From Sulfurimonas sp. (GTDB lineage Bacteria > Campylobacterota > Campylobacteria > Campylobacterales > Sulfurimonadaceae): DNA of 8,225 nt. Numbering within the stretch: position 1 is the first letter of the stretch; every line of letters begins with the position of its first letter. The notes under the pieces are model-generated. The model ran no database searches and had not been told where the DNA came from. It worked only from the letters and a program-made list of their open reading frames with translations. The position numbers and the translations under genes are program-made. Below are positions 1-6,421 of the stretch, one piece after another. The stretch is taken from contig JAFLJV010000143.1 in assembly GCA_022712845.1 (NCBI GenBank), forward strand, positions 1 through 8,225, written 5' to 3'.

Positions 1-165
1 TAAGTTTGAGTTTGCTCTTATTTTAGGAGTAAAAGTAAAATAACTTTTTACACGGTTTTTGAGGTTTTTAGCTTTACCAATATAGAGAATTTGTCCATTA
101 TTGTCAAAATATTGATATATCCCAGCAGAAGATGGAAGTTGTTTTACAGTCTCTTCAAGAGTCAT
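1..165 (-). CDS. uvrC: UvrABC excinuclease subunit C, N-terminal fragment
   Basis: This is the 5' end (55 codons) of a gene that runs off the left edge. UvrC makes the dual incisions around a lesion in nucleotide excision repair after UvrA/UvrB damage recognition. The fragment begins [20 protein letters not shown] and contains a GIY-YIG endonuclease signature: AGIYQYF near residues 14-20, then [18 protein letters not shown] near residues 27-44. This is the N-terminal nuclease domain that makes the 3' incision. The start ATG (163-165 on the plus strand, read in reverse) lies inside the end of the upstream minus-strand gene, with an 11-base overlap. No good Shine-Dalgarno sequence precedes it, so translation is probably coupled to that gene. 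The remaining UvrB-binding, RNase H-like and helix-hairpin-helix regions lie outside the window. The family call is secure from the domain alone. Confidence 0.93.
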   Translation of the reverse strand, partial: MTLEETVKQLPSSAGIYQYFDNNGQILYIGKAKNLKNRVKSYFTFTPKIRANSNL

Positions 166-610
166 TTTTAGCTTTTATAATCTCTTTAATACTACGAACA
201 AGGGAGTTTAATTTTTTATCTTTAATATTGATTTCAAATTTTCCACTTGCACGCTCTTTATAAAAATATTCTATTTTTTTATTTTTTTGGGATAATTTTT
301 TTTTAGGTGTATGCGTTACAAAGGCTTTTATATCATCAAATAAACTTTTTTCACACTCAAGACATTCCTCTGGTAAATGAAAATTTAAAGCACTTTTAAT
401 ACTTTGTATACTATTATCAAACTCTTGTTTTCCAACAGGGTGATTAAAAACAAAAAAAAGAGTTTTGTTTTTAATATAGGCAAAGTTTATCATCTTTTGA
501 ATAGGTGGTGTAAACATATTTTGCACAGTTTTAATGCATTTAAAATAAGAAAGTTTAGAAAATTGAGGTTTATATTGAAGAGAAGTAATAATTTGACTAG
601 CATTTTTCAT
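155..610 (-). CDS. DUF721/DciA-like small protein upstream of uvrC (hypothetical)
   Basis: This is a 151-residue basic protein without a signal peptide or membrane segment, so probably cytoplasmic. Its central part (about residues 43-75, with [20 protein letters not shown]) reads as a beta-strand pair followed by a helix. It resembles the core of the DUF721 family, which includes the DciA replicative-helicase loader. That resemblance is by eye and weak. Residues 104-113 are a lysine-rich linker and the C-terminus is a charged helix ending [11 protein letters not shown]. The gene overlaps uvrC by 11 bases, so the two are probably one transcript. The ATG at 608-610 has no Shine-Dalgarno sequence. 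A perfect extended -10 box lies such that the predicted transcript would begin at or beside this ATG, which suggests leaderless translation. The 5' end also overlaps the divergent lipoprotein gene. A DNA-binding or replication role is possible but not shown by the sequence. Confidence 0.72.
   Translation of the reverse strand: MKNASQIITSLQYKPQFSKLSYFKCIKTVQNMFTPPIQKMINFAYIKNKTLFFVFNHPVGKQEFDNSIQSIKSALNFHLPEECLECEKSLFDDIKAFVTHTPKKKLSQKNKKIEYFYKERASGKFEINIKDKKLNSLVRSIKEIIKAKNDS
565..568 (+). promoter_or_regulatory. Ribosome binding site that decides a TTG start for the lipoprotein
   Basis: GAGG lies six bases before TTG at 575. Neither the in-frame ATG at 611 nor the one at 626 has a comparable purine-rich site. 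Starting at 575 also gives the signal peptide its positively charged N-terminus (MKRSNN...). This site therefore favours the TTG. A weak -10-like TAAAAT at 541-546 could serve this unit, but I do not call it. Confidence 0.6.
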
Positions 611-778
611 ATGGTAATTATAGCAATGTTTTTGTTAAGTTTAAATGGGTGTGGATATAAAGCCCAACCATATTATCTGCAACAAGCACCAGAGGGTGAT
701 GAAAATGTTGAATTTATCATTAAAAAATCAACTCTTAAGAGTGATGAAAATAATGAAAGCTGTAATGAAGAAAAATGA
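575..778 (+). CDS. Small outer-envelope lipoprotein, LptM (YifL)-like
   Basis: This is a 67-residue lipoprotein precursor starting at TTG. The signal peptide has a basic n-region (MKRSNN), a hydrophobic core (VIIAMFLLSL) and a lipobox LNGC with the lipidated cysteine at residue 26. The mature part is about 42 residues, hydrophilic and acidic, beginning CGYKAQPYYLQ. That start resembles the CGxKGPLYxP pattern of LptM/YifL, the small lipoprotein that helps LptD mature in Enterobacteria. The motif is short, so the function is a suggestion only. No Asp follows the Cys, so nothing argues for inner-membrane retention. The gene overlaps the next gene, nadB, at ATGA (775-778), implying translational coupling. 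Its first 36 bases overlap the start of the divergent minus-strand gene. A start at ATG 611 would leave no basic n-region and no ribosome binding site. The lipoprotein class is well supported; the start moderately so. Confidence 0.75.
   Translation: MKRSNNLTSIFHMVIIAMFLLSLNGCGYKAQPYYLQQAPEGDENVEFIIKKSTLKSDENNESCNEEK
617..625 (-). promoter_or_regulatory. Extended -10 promoter for the leftward DUF721-like/uvrC pair
   Basis: On the minus strand these nine bases read TGCTATAAT, a perfect TATAAT preceded by the TGn extension. No convincing -35 is seen, which is normal for the housekeeping sigma factor of Campylobacterota. Six bases separate the box from the A of the leftward ATG at 610, so the predicted transcript starts on or within a base or two of the start codon. 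The box lies inside the coding sequence of the divergent lipoprotein. Confidence 0.6.
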
Positions 779-2226
779 AATATGATGTGATAATAATAGG
801 TGCTGGCGTAGCTGGATTATATGCTGCTTTGCATCTACCATCTGATAAAAAAGTTCTTATTATAAATAAAAGAGAAACTTTTAAGTGTAATAGCTTTTAT
901 GCTCAAGGTGGTGTTGCCCTTGCAGTAGATGATGATGATATATCTTCTCATGTTAAAGATACACTAGAGGCTGGAGCTGGTCTTTGTAATGAAGAAGCAG
1001 TTTTAACAATGAGTGAGAATTCCAGAGATACAATTGATGATTTGATAAAGCGTGGATTTATTTTTGATAGTGATGATGATGGAAACTTACTTTATACTAA
1101 AGAAGCTGCACATTCAAGAGAGAGAATACTTCATGCTGGTGGAGACGCAACTGGTAGATATATGCACCATTTTTTACTCTCTAAAAATCCACATCCAATG
1201 CTTGGTGATGCAAGAGTAGTTGATCTTCTTATAAAAGATGGTGCGTGTTATGGAGTTACAGTTCTTGATCATAGAGAGAGTAGAAATATATATGCCGATA
1301 GTGTAATCATCGCAAGTGGTGGAGTTGGCTCACTTTATGAGTATCATACCAACGCTCCATGTATTAGTGCTGATTTACAAGGTTTATGTGTTTTAAAAGG
1401 TATAAAATTAGAAAATATGGAGATGATGCAGTTTCATCCAACAGTTTATGTAAATACTCAATATGCACAAAAACTTCTGCTTACTGAAGCTCTTCGTGGT
1501 GAAGGTGCAACTATTGAAGATGAAGAGGGTAGAAGATTTTTATTTGATTATGATGATAGAGGAGAACTTGCTTCAAGAGATATCGTTTCTAAAGCGATAT
1601 ATGATTATTCTAAAAAAACAGGGTCTAAAATCTATCTATCACTTAAAAACTTTGAATATCATCATTTTATGCATAGATTTCCAAATATTTTTAAAAAGTT
1701 ACATGATATAGGTTTTAATGTTCCTACTCAAAGAGTTCCAATATCACCAGCATTTCATTATGCAATAGGTGGCATAAAAACTAATCTTTGTGGAGAGATA
1801 GCAAATGTAAAAAATCTTTATGCAATCGGAGAAGTTGCATCTACGAAAGTACATGGTGCAAATAGACTTGCATCAAACTCGCTTTTAGAAGGCCTTGTTT
1901 TTGCAAAAAAAACGGCACAAACACTCCTAAAAACTAAAATAGATAAAAAATTTATAGAGTTTGATGTAAGTGATGAGGTGATGAGTTTAAAAGATGATAA
2001 AGAAAAAAAGAATCAACTTCGCAAAATAATGTGGGAAAATGTATCAATTGTTAGAACAAAAAGAGGACTAAATAGTGCTTTAACAAAAATTAATGTACTA
2101 TTAGCACGAAATATTGGAAAACTACTTAAGTTTCGACTATTAACTGCAAAAGAAATAGTTATAGCAGCTTTAGCTAGACATAAATCAATAGGTGTACACT
2201 ATTTAAAAAAGGAAAATAATGATTAA
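775..2226 (+). CDS. nadB: L-aspartate oxidase (quinolinate synthesis B)
   Basis: NadB is a cytosolic FAD enzyme that oxidises L-aspartate to iminoaspartate, which NadA condenses with dihydroxyacetone phosphate to quinolinate in de novo NAD synthesis. The 483-residue protein starts with a beta strand and the FAD-binding GAGVAG at residues 9-14. It continues with SFYAQGG (40-46), the EAAHSRERILHAGGDATG segment (110-127) and FHPT (220-223). Active-site-type LTEALRGEGA (236-245), ASRDI (266-270) and FHYAIGGIKT (327-336) come next, followed by GEVASTKVHGANRLASNSLLEG (352-373). These match NadB rather than the related fumarate reductase flavoprotein, which is longer and has a different partner operon. 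The C-terminal helical region is shorter than in the roughly 540-residue E. coli enzyme. The start ATG overlaps the stop of the lipoprotein gene and the 3' end overlaps nhaD by eight bases. No nadA or nadC lies in the window. Confidence 0.95.
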   Translation: MKYDVIIIGAGVAGLYAALHLPSDKKVLIINKRETFKCNSFYAQGGVALAVDDDDISSHVKDTLEAGAGLCNEEAVLTMSENSRDTIDDLIKRGFIFDSDDDGNLLYTKEAAHSRERILHAGGDATGRYMHHFLLSKNPHPMLGDARVVDLLIKDGACYGVTVLDHRESRNIYADSVIIASGGVGSLYEYHTNAPCISADLQGLCVLKGIKLENMEMMQFHPTVYVNTQYAQKLLLTEALRGEGATIEDEEGRRFLFDYDDRGELASRDIVSKAIYDYSKKTGSKIYLSLKNFEYHHFMHRFPNIFKKLHDIGFNVPTQRVPISPAFHYAIGGIKTNLCGEIANVKNLYAIGEVASTKVHGANRLASNSLLEGLVFAKKTAQTLLKTKIDKKFIEFDVSDEVMSLKDDKEKKNQLRKIMWENVSIVRTKRGLNSALTKINVLLARNIGKLLKFRLLTAKEIVIAALARHKSIGVHYLKKENND

Positions 2227-3598
2227 ATTATTGATCATGATGTTAAGTGCTAGTTTAGCTTTTGGAAGTTCAGGTGAAGTTATGGTGCATCCAGATATTA
2301 CTATGACATGGGTTGGCTTTTTAGCATTGGCTATTTTTGTAATTGGATACTATTTTATAGCTACAGAGGAAAAATGGCATATTGATAAAGCAAAACCAGC
2401 TTTACTGATAGGTACTTTTATGTTTATGCTTGTTGCATTTTACTATGCAATAAATGGTCTAAATATGGATATGGTTCATAAAGAAGCAAATCATTTAATA
2501 CTAGAAATTGCTGGTATTTTCTTCTTCTTATTTGTTGCTATGACATATATTGAAACTCTGATACATATGAATGTGTTTGAAAAATTAAAATATAAGCTAA
2601 TATCAAAAGGTTATACATACAGACAGTTGTTTTGGATTACAGGAATTATAGCATTTTTCCTTTCTCCTATTGCAGATAACTTAACTACAGCACTTATCCT
2701 AGCAACTGTTCTTATTACTATAGAGCAAAAAAATAAAGCCTTTCTTGTTCCAGGTGCTATTAATATTGTTGTTGCAGCAAATGCAGGTGGTGCATGGAGT
2801 CCATTTGGCGATATTACGACACTTATGGCATGGACAGCAGGAAAAGGGGAATTTGTTGATTTCTTGTTTCTTTTTCCAGCATCAATTGTAGGGTATATTG
2901 TAACTGCATCTTTACTATCAAGATTTGTTCCCCAGACAGCTCCTGAGATTGATTTATCAAAAGAGGTTGAACCTAAAATGGATAAGGGCGCTAAAGTTGT
3001 AATGGCTCTTGGAATTTTTACAATATTTTCTGCGGTAATGAGTCATCAAGTTTTACATCTACCTGCAATGTGGGGGATGATGTTTGGTCTATCTTTACTT
3101 AAAATATATGATTATTCTCTTAAGAGAAAGCATGGAAAAGGTTTTGGAGTATTTGCAGCAATAGCAAAAATTGAAAATAATACACTGATGTTTTTCTTCG
3201 GTATTTTAGCAGCTGTTGGTGCATTATACTTTATTGGTTGGTTAGGACTTGCTGCGGTTGTTTATGATCCTTCAGTTCTTGGACCAACTTGGTCAAATAT
3301 TGGTGTAGGTTTTCTCTCTGCTATTGTGGATAATATTCCTGTTATGTCAGCTGTTTTAAAAGCAAGTCCAGATATGGGACTTGACCAGTGGATGTTAGTT
3401 ACTTTAACTGCTGGTGTTGGTGGTTCTATGATTGCATTTGGTTCGGCTGCTGGTGTTGGTGTTATGGGTAAATTACCAGGTATCTATACGTTTGGCTCAC
3501 ACATGAAGTACGCTTGGACTATCGTTATCGGTTATTTTGTATCTATTGCAGTTTGGTATCTTCAGTATGAAGTACTAGGTTTTTATATTAAACATTGA
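2219..3598 (+). CDS. nhaD: NhaD-type Na+/H+ antiporter
   Basis: This is an inner-membrane antiporter of the NhaD family (ion transporter superfamily) that expels Na+ (and Li+) in exchange for protons. The 459-residue protein has an N-terminal segment that looks like a signal sequence (MIKLLIMMLSASLAFG), then about 11-12 hydrophobic helices. Family motifs are clear: SPIADNLTTAL (149-159), NAGGAWSPFGDITTL (188-202), AIVDNIPVMSAV (368-379) and a glycine-rich GVGGSMIAFGSAAGVGVMGK stretch (399-418). Aspartates 153 and 370 in the paired D-N motifs are likely ion-binding residues by family analogy. The start ATG lies inside the nadB stop region. A good Shine-Dalgarno (AAGGA, 2209-2213) sits in the last nadB codons, so the two are co-translated. 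A terminator follows directly, ending the unit. Nothing in the sequence explains a functional link to nadB. Such antiporters suit marine or alkaline habitats. Confidence 0.92.
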   Translation: MIKLLIMMLSASLAFGSSGEVMVHPDITMTWVGFLALAIFVIGYYFIATEEKWHIDKAKPALLIGTFMFMLVAFYYAINGLNMDMVHKEANHLILEIAGIFFFLFVAMTYIETLIHMNVFEKLKYKLISKGYTYRQLFWITGIIAFFLSPIADNLTTALILATVLITIEQKNKAFLVPGAINIVVAANAGGAWSPFGDITTLMAWTAGKGEFVDFLFLFPASIVGYIVTASLLSRFVPQTAPEIDLSKEVEPKMDKGAKVVMALGIFTIFSAVMSHQVLHLPAMWGMMFGLSLLKIYDYSLKRKHGKGFGVFAAIAKIENNTLMFFFGILAAVGALYFIGWLGLAAVVYDPSVLGPTWSNIGVGFLSAIVDNIPVMSAVLKASPDMGLDQWMLVTLTAGVGGSMIAFGSAAGVGVMGKLPGIYTFGSHMKYAWTIVIGYFVSIAVWYLQYEVLGFYIKH

Positions 3599-3610
3599 TA
3601 GCCTTGTTTT

Positions 3611-3660
3611 AAAAAGTGATTTGAGTAAATACTCTTTCACTTTTTGAAGTATTTTTTTTT
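3611..3660 (+). terminator. Rho-independent terminator after nhaD
   Basis: AAAAAGTGA (3611-3619) pairs with TCACTTTTT (3637-3645), and GAGT (3623-3626) pairs with ACTC (3631-3634) around an AAAT loop, separated by a small internal loop. A run of nine T follows at 3652-3660. A competing hairpin is also possible: AAATACT (3627-3633) with AGTATTT (3648-3654), which would abut the T run directly. It ends the lipoprotein-nadB-nhaD unit. The A-rich left arm could also terminate leftward transcription, but no convergent gene is present. The remaining bases to guaA (3661-3733) are AT-rich and must contain the guaA promoter, for which I see no clear consensus. Confidence 0.8.
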
Positions 3661-3733
3661 CTTATATCAGATATTAATCTTATTTACTGTATTCTTCCAC
3701 TAATTATTACCTCATTTTTTTAAAGGCATTTAT

Positions 3734-5284
3734 ATGACAAATGTTAGCATTATCGTTTTAGATTTTGGTTCTCAATACACTCAACTTATAGCTCGTCGTC
3801 TTCGTGAAGATAAAATTTATTGTGAAATTCTTCCTTATCATACATCAGCAGAAGAGATTCAAGCAAAAAATCCTCAAGGTATCATACTTAGTGGTGGTCC
3901 TTCATCTGTATATAATGAAGATGCTTATGAAGTAGATAAAGATGTTTATAAAATGGGCTTACCAATTCTTGGTATCTGTTATGGCATGCAAAGAATAGCA
4001 GTTGACTTTGGAGGGAGTGTTATCCGCTCAAACCATCATGAATATGGAAAGGCTGAACTTACTATAAATGATTTTGGAAATGTATGTTCTCCGCTTTTAG
4101 CTGATTGTGATAATAATCATGTAGTTTGGATGAGTCACTCGGATAAAGTTGATGTACTCCCTGAAGGTTTTTCTCCGATAGCTACATCAGATAACTCTCC
4201 ATATGCCGCAATAGCTAATGAAGAAAAAAAAGTTTATGCGATGCAATACCACCCAGAAGTTCAACACTCTGAGGAGGGTTATTTAATGCTTCGTAATTTT
4301 GCAAGAAATATTTGTGGAATTACCCAAAAATGGAAGATGGAACATTTCTTAAAAGAGCAAATTAAACTAATTCGTGAAAAAGTTGGTACTGGAAAAGTTC
4401 TTTGTGGTTTAAGTGGAGGAGTTGATAGTTCTGTTGTTGCTGCGATGCTTTATGAAGCTATTGGGGACCAACTAGTTCCTGTATTTGTTGACAATGGACT
4501 ACTACGAAAAGGTGAGCGAGAACAAGTTGAACAAGTATTCAAAGTAAATCTAAAAACTCCTTTAATTACTGTTGATGCTGTTGATAATTTTTTAGGAAAA
4601 TTAAAAGGTATATCAGACCCTGAAGAAAAGAGAAAAATTATTGGTCATGCTTTCATTGAAGAGTTTGAAAAAGAGGCTAAAAAACATGATGGAATTAAGT
4701 TTCTAGCTCAAGGTACACTTTACCCTGATGTTATTGAGTCTATCTCTGTAAATGGTCCATCTGAGGTTATTAAATCTCATCATAATGTTGGTGGATTACC
4801 AGACTGGATGGATTTTGAACTAATTGAACCACTTCGTGAACTATTTAAAGACGAAGTTCGTAAGATTGGACTAGAATTAGGTTTACCAGAGGGTATGATT
4901 AACCGTCATCCATTCCCTGGACCAGGTCTAGCTATTCGTATTATGGGTGATGTTAATGTACCTGATTTAACAATTCTTCGTGAAGCGGATGTGATTTTAC
5001 TTGATGAGTTAAAAGCTAGTGGATATTATGCTAAAACTTGGCAAGCATTCGTAGTTTTACTTAATGTAAAATCAGTTGGTGTAATGGGTGATAACCGTAC
5101 ATATGACAATACTGCATGTGTAAGAGTTGTAGAGGCTGTTGATGGAATGACTGCAACATTTGCTCACCTTCCACATGATTTACTAGAGAGAATTTCTCGT
5201 CGTATTATTAATGAAGTTGATGGAATTAACAGAGTAGTATATGATATATCATCAAAACCACCAGCAACAATAGAGTGGGAATAA
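3734..5284 (+). CDS. guaA: GMP synthase, glutamine-hydrolysing
   Basis: GuaA converts XMP, glutamine and ATP to GMP, the last step of guanine nucleotide synthesis, in the cytosol. The 516-residue protein has the full two-part layout. The N-terminal class I glutamine amidotransferase (about 1-195) carries [22 protein letters not shown] (53-60), the nucleophile Cys82 in GICYGMQ, and His173 and Glu175 in YHPEVQHS. The ATP-pyrophosphatase domain has the PP-loop SGGVDSS at 227-233. The C-terminal dimerisation domain has [14 protein letters not shown] and ends in the family-typical [10 protein letters not shown]. Length and motifs are normal for the family. The ATG is preceded by AAAGG (3722-3726) at seven bases. 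The gene appears monocistronic: a terminator lies upstream and an inverted repeat downstream. No purine riboswitch was recognised in the short leader. Confidence 0.97.
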   Translation: MTNVSIIVLDFGSQYTQLIARRLREDKIYCEILPYHTSAEEIQAKNPQGIILSGGPSSVYNEDAYEVDKDVYKMGLPILGICYGMQRIAVDFGGSVIRSNHHEYGKAELTINDFGNVCSPLLADCDNNHVVWMSHSDKVDVLPEGFSPIATSDNSPYAAIANEEKKVYAMQYHPEVQHSEEGYLMLRNFARNICGITQKWKMEHFLKEQIKLIREKVGTGKVLCGLSGGVDSSVVAAMLYEAIGDQLVPVFVDNGLLRKGEREQVEQVFKVNLKTPLITVDAVDNFLGKLKGISDPEEKRKIIGHAFIEEFEKEAKKHDGIKFLAQGTLYPDVIESISVNGPSEVIKSHHNVGGLPDWMDFELIEPLRELFKDEVRKIGLELGLPEGMINRHPFPGPGLAIRIMGDVNVPDLTILREADVILLDELKASGYYAKTWQAFVVLLNVKSVGVMGDNRTYDNTACVRVVEAVDGMTATFAHLPHDLLERISRRIINEVDGINRVVYDISSKPPATIEWE

Positions 5285-5290
5285 ATTAAG

Positions 5291-5380
5291 AAAAATTTCG
5301 GCTCATCTTGCAATGATTTAGGCACGACATAGTTCACTATGTCTTAACCTAAAAACATCACAATCTAAACCAAACTTTTT
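5291..5380 (-). repeat. 90-bp long inverted repeat / hairpin element, RNA polarity minus strand
   Basis: The element runs from AAAAA (5291-5295) to TTTTT (5376-5380) and folds end to end. The apical stem is 5326-5332 with 5337-5343 around a four-base loop. Outward stems are 5317-5322 with 5348-5353, 5308-5315 with 5356-5363, 5297-5305 with 5366-5374, and 5291-5295 with 5376-5380. That totals 35 pairs when read as minus-strand RNA. Five positions are C/A or A/C mismatches on the plus strand but G-U wobbles on the minus strand, and no position is the reverse. One tandem mismatch (5306-5307 with 5364-5365) becomes tandem A-G/G-A on the minus strand. It could be a small minus-strand RNA, a palindromic repeat or MITE-like unit, or a bidirectional terminator for guaA. 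No target-site duplication is seen. Confidence 0.72.
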
Positions 5381-5385
5381 ATAAT
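5380..5385 (+). promoter_or_regulatory. -10 box, likely hemD promoter
   Basis: A perfect TATAAT follows a CTTTTT tract and has no clear -35, as is usual in this phylum. A start around 5391-5393 would give a leader of about 44 bases to hemD. The first T of the box is the last base of the inverted repeat, so the repeat occupies the position of a -35/upstream region and could influence this promoter. Confidence 0.6.
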
Positions 5386-5435
5386 TTTGAAATACTAAAT
5401 ATTTTATATTTTAATTTAAAATTGGAGAATCTTAT

Positions 5436-6071
5436 ATGTCAAAACAAATTTATCTTTTTGCTACCTCAAAAAGTCTGCATGCTACAAGTGTTAAATCATT
5501 AGAAGTTAGATTTTTAAAACCAGATATAGATTTTTCAAAATATGATTATTTGATTGTTACATCAAAACAAACTGTAAAAGCATTTGAGCAGTATGATAAA
5601 AAAGATTTTATAGATATTCCTGCTTTATGTGTTTCTGTAAAAACTGCAACTGCTTATGAGAATTTTGGTGGTAAGATTTTAGCTATTGGTGATGGTTATG
5701 GAGATAATCTTGTTAAAAATATAGAAGAGTTTTCAAAAGATACAAAGTGGCTTTATTTAAGAGCAGAAGTTATAGCGTCAGATTTTGTTCAAAGAAGTCA
5801 AAAAAATGGTTATAACATAGATGAAGAGATTCTTTATGTAAGTGAATGTTCACAGGAATTATTGGAGCTTAGAGTTGATGATGACTCCACTTTAATATTT
5901 ACATCACCATCTGCAATAGAGTGTTTTTTAAAAAATAACACTATAAATAAAGATTCTAAAGTAATTGTAATAGGGAAGACAACAGCCTCTAACCTGCCTG
6001 AGTGGGTGAAATATCATGTTTCTCAAAAGACATCTATAGACAGTTGTATTGAATTAGCTCTTTCGTTTTAA
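5436..6071 (+). CDS. hemD: Uroporphyrinogen-III synthase
   Basis: HemD closes and inverts ring D of hydroxymethylbilane to give uroporphyrinogen III, the branch point to haem, sirohaem and cobalamin; it is a soluble cytosolic enzyme. The family is poorly conserved, so recognition rests on layout and a few short motifs. The 211-residue protein is short (bacterial members are often around 240-260). It shows two alternating beta/alpha domains. Repeated strand-helix units are visible: YLIVTSKQTVKAFEQY (38-53) and TLIFTSPSAIECFL (152-165), the latter being the characteristic TSxxA..F motif. VIVIGKTTASNLPEW (176-190) near the C-terminus is also typical, and WLYLRAEVIASDF (105-117) forms the domain-linking strand. 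The ATG has GGAG at 5424-5427, eight bases upstream. Immediate neighbours are an inverted repeat upstream and a structured RNA gene downstream; no other hem gene is present, so it is probably transcribed alone. Confidence 0.85.
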   Translation: MSKQIYLFATSKSLHATSVKSLEVRFLKPDIDFSKYDYLIVTSKQTVKAFEQYDKKDFIDIPALCVSVKTATAYENFGGKILAIGDGYGDNLVKNIEEFSKDTKWLYLRAEVIASDFVQRSQKNGYNIDEEILYVSECSQELLELRVDDDSTLIFTSPSAIECFLKNNTINKDSKVIVIGKTTASNLPEWVKYHVSQKTSIDSCIELALSF

Positions 6072-6093
6072 AAAAAATAAAGTTTCATAAGAG

Positions 6094-6099
6094 TATAAT
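6094..6099 (+). promoter_or_regulatory. -10 box of the structured RNA upstream of purD
   Basis: A perfect TATAAT lies 22 bases after the hemD stop. Six bases later, at A6106, is the expected transcription start. That base is exactly the first base of a 12-bp closing helix (6106-6117 with 6295-6306), so promoter and RNA fold agree independently. Confidence 0.72.
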
Positions 6100-6105
6100 T
6101 ATATT

Positions 6106-6306
6106 AATAGTCTGAGTGGTTCGATATATCGCACTAATGAGGGTTCTACATTTTCAAACTGTGAACTAGTAGATTTTTTGTGTGTCAGTGCTATCGTTTG
6201 AGATATGTTAACTCTGTCGAGATAATGCCGCCGTTAGAGATTTCTCTCTTCACCCAAATTCGGCTTTTAGAACCAAGCCAAATGCGAAACGGCTACTCGG
6301 GTTGTT
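6106..6306 (+). ncRNA. ssrS: Structured RNA of about 200 nt, candidate 6S RNA (purD-motif locus)
   Basis: The RNA begins six bases after a perfect -10 box. Its ends close as 6106-6117 with 6295-6306, including four G-U pairs that would be lost on the other strand, so plus-strand polarity is supported. Inside, GGTTCTA (6142-6148) pairs with TAGAACC (6268-6274). This leads into 6149-6159 with 6196-6207 (11 pairs, one bulge). A side arm has GCCG (6227-6230) with CGGC (6261-6264) around a small AGAG/CTCT hairpin. A rod of about 200 nt with a closing stem, an interrupted middle and a long terminal arm fits 6S RNA, which binds RNA polymerase holoenzyme. From memory, a conserved purD RNA motif and 6S RNA have been reported upstream of purD in this phylum. 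No U-tract follows, so the 3' end is probably made by processing. A cis-regulatory leader of purD is the alternative. Confidence 0.72.
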
Positions 6307-6362
6307 AATAAAAATCTAGCTATATATTTCCCATCTATCAATTATAAAATTAATCTACAATA

Positions 6363-6371
6363 TGCTATAAT
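6363..6371 (+). promoter_or_regulatory. Extended -10 promoter of purD
   Basis: TGCTATAAT is a perfect extended -10 box 57 bases after the structured RNA and about 50 bases before the purD start. A start near 6378 gives a short AT-rich leader. It indicates that purD does not depend on the promoter of the upstream RNA. Confidence 0.68.
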
Positions 6372-6412
6372 CGCGAAAATTAATATATAAACATTTTTTT
6401 TAAATTTACTAT

Positions 6413-6416
6413 GGAG
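6413..6416 (+). promoter_or_regulatory. purD: Ribosome binding site fixing the purD start at ATG 6422
   Basis: GGAG lies five bases before ATG 6422. An in-frame GTG at 6416 shares its first base with this site and so cannot be the start. The ATG also gives the family-typical N-terminus [12 protein letters not shown]. Confidence 0.75.
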
Positions 6417-6421
6417 TGTTG

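Noticed and set aside
404..574. N-terminal extension of the lipoprotein frame back to ATG 404
   Set aside because: It is antisense to the DUF721-like gene, has basic low-complexity composition, and would bury the signal peptide and lipobox in the middle of the protein. TTG 575 with GAGG gives a proper signal peptide.
1463..1711. Open frame of 82 codons inside nadB on the same strand
   Set aside because: It lies wholly within conserved nadB coding sequence in another frame and has no recognisable protein features.
5291..5380. Insertion-sequence remnant or transposon end
   Set aside because: There is no transposase fragment and no target duplication; the element closes on itself as one hairpin. 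A MITE-like repeat remains possible only if further copies exist in the genome.
6111..6140. GGTTCGATA resembling a tRNA T-arm
   Set aside because: No acceptor stem, anticodon arm or CCA end can be built around it; the bases fit better in the larger fold of the structured RNA.
6072..6421. Purine riboswitch in front of purD
   Set aside because: The stretch does not show the purine-aptamer three-way junction that I can recognise, has no terminator or sequester hairpin at the purD start, and purD has its own promoter downstream of the structured part.
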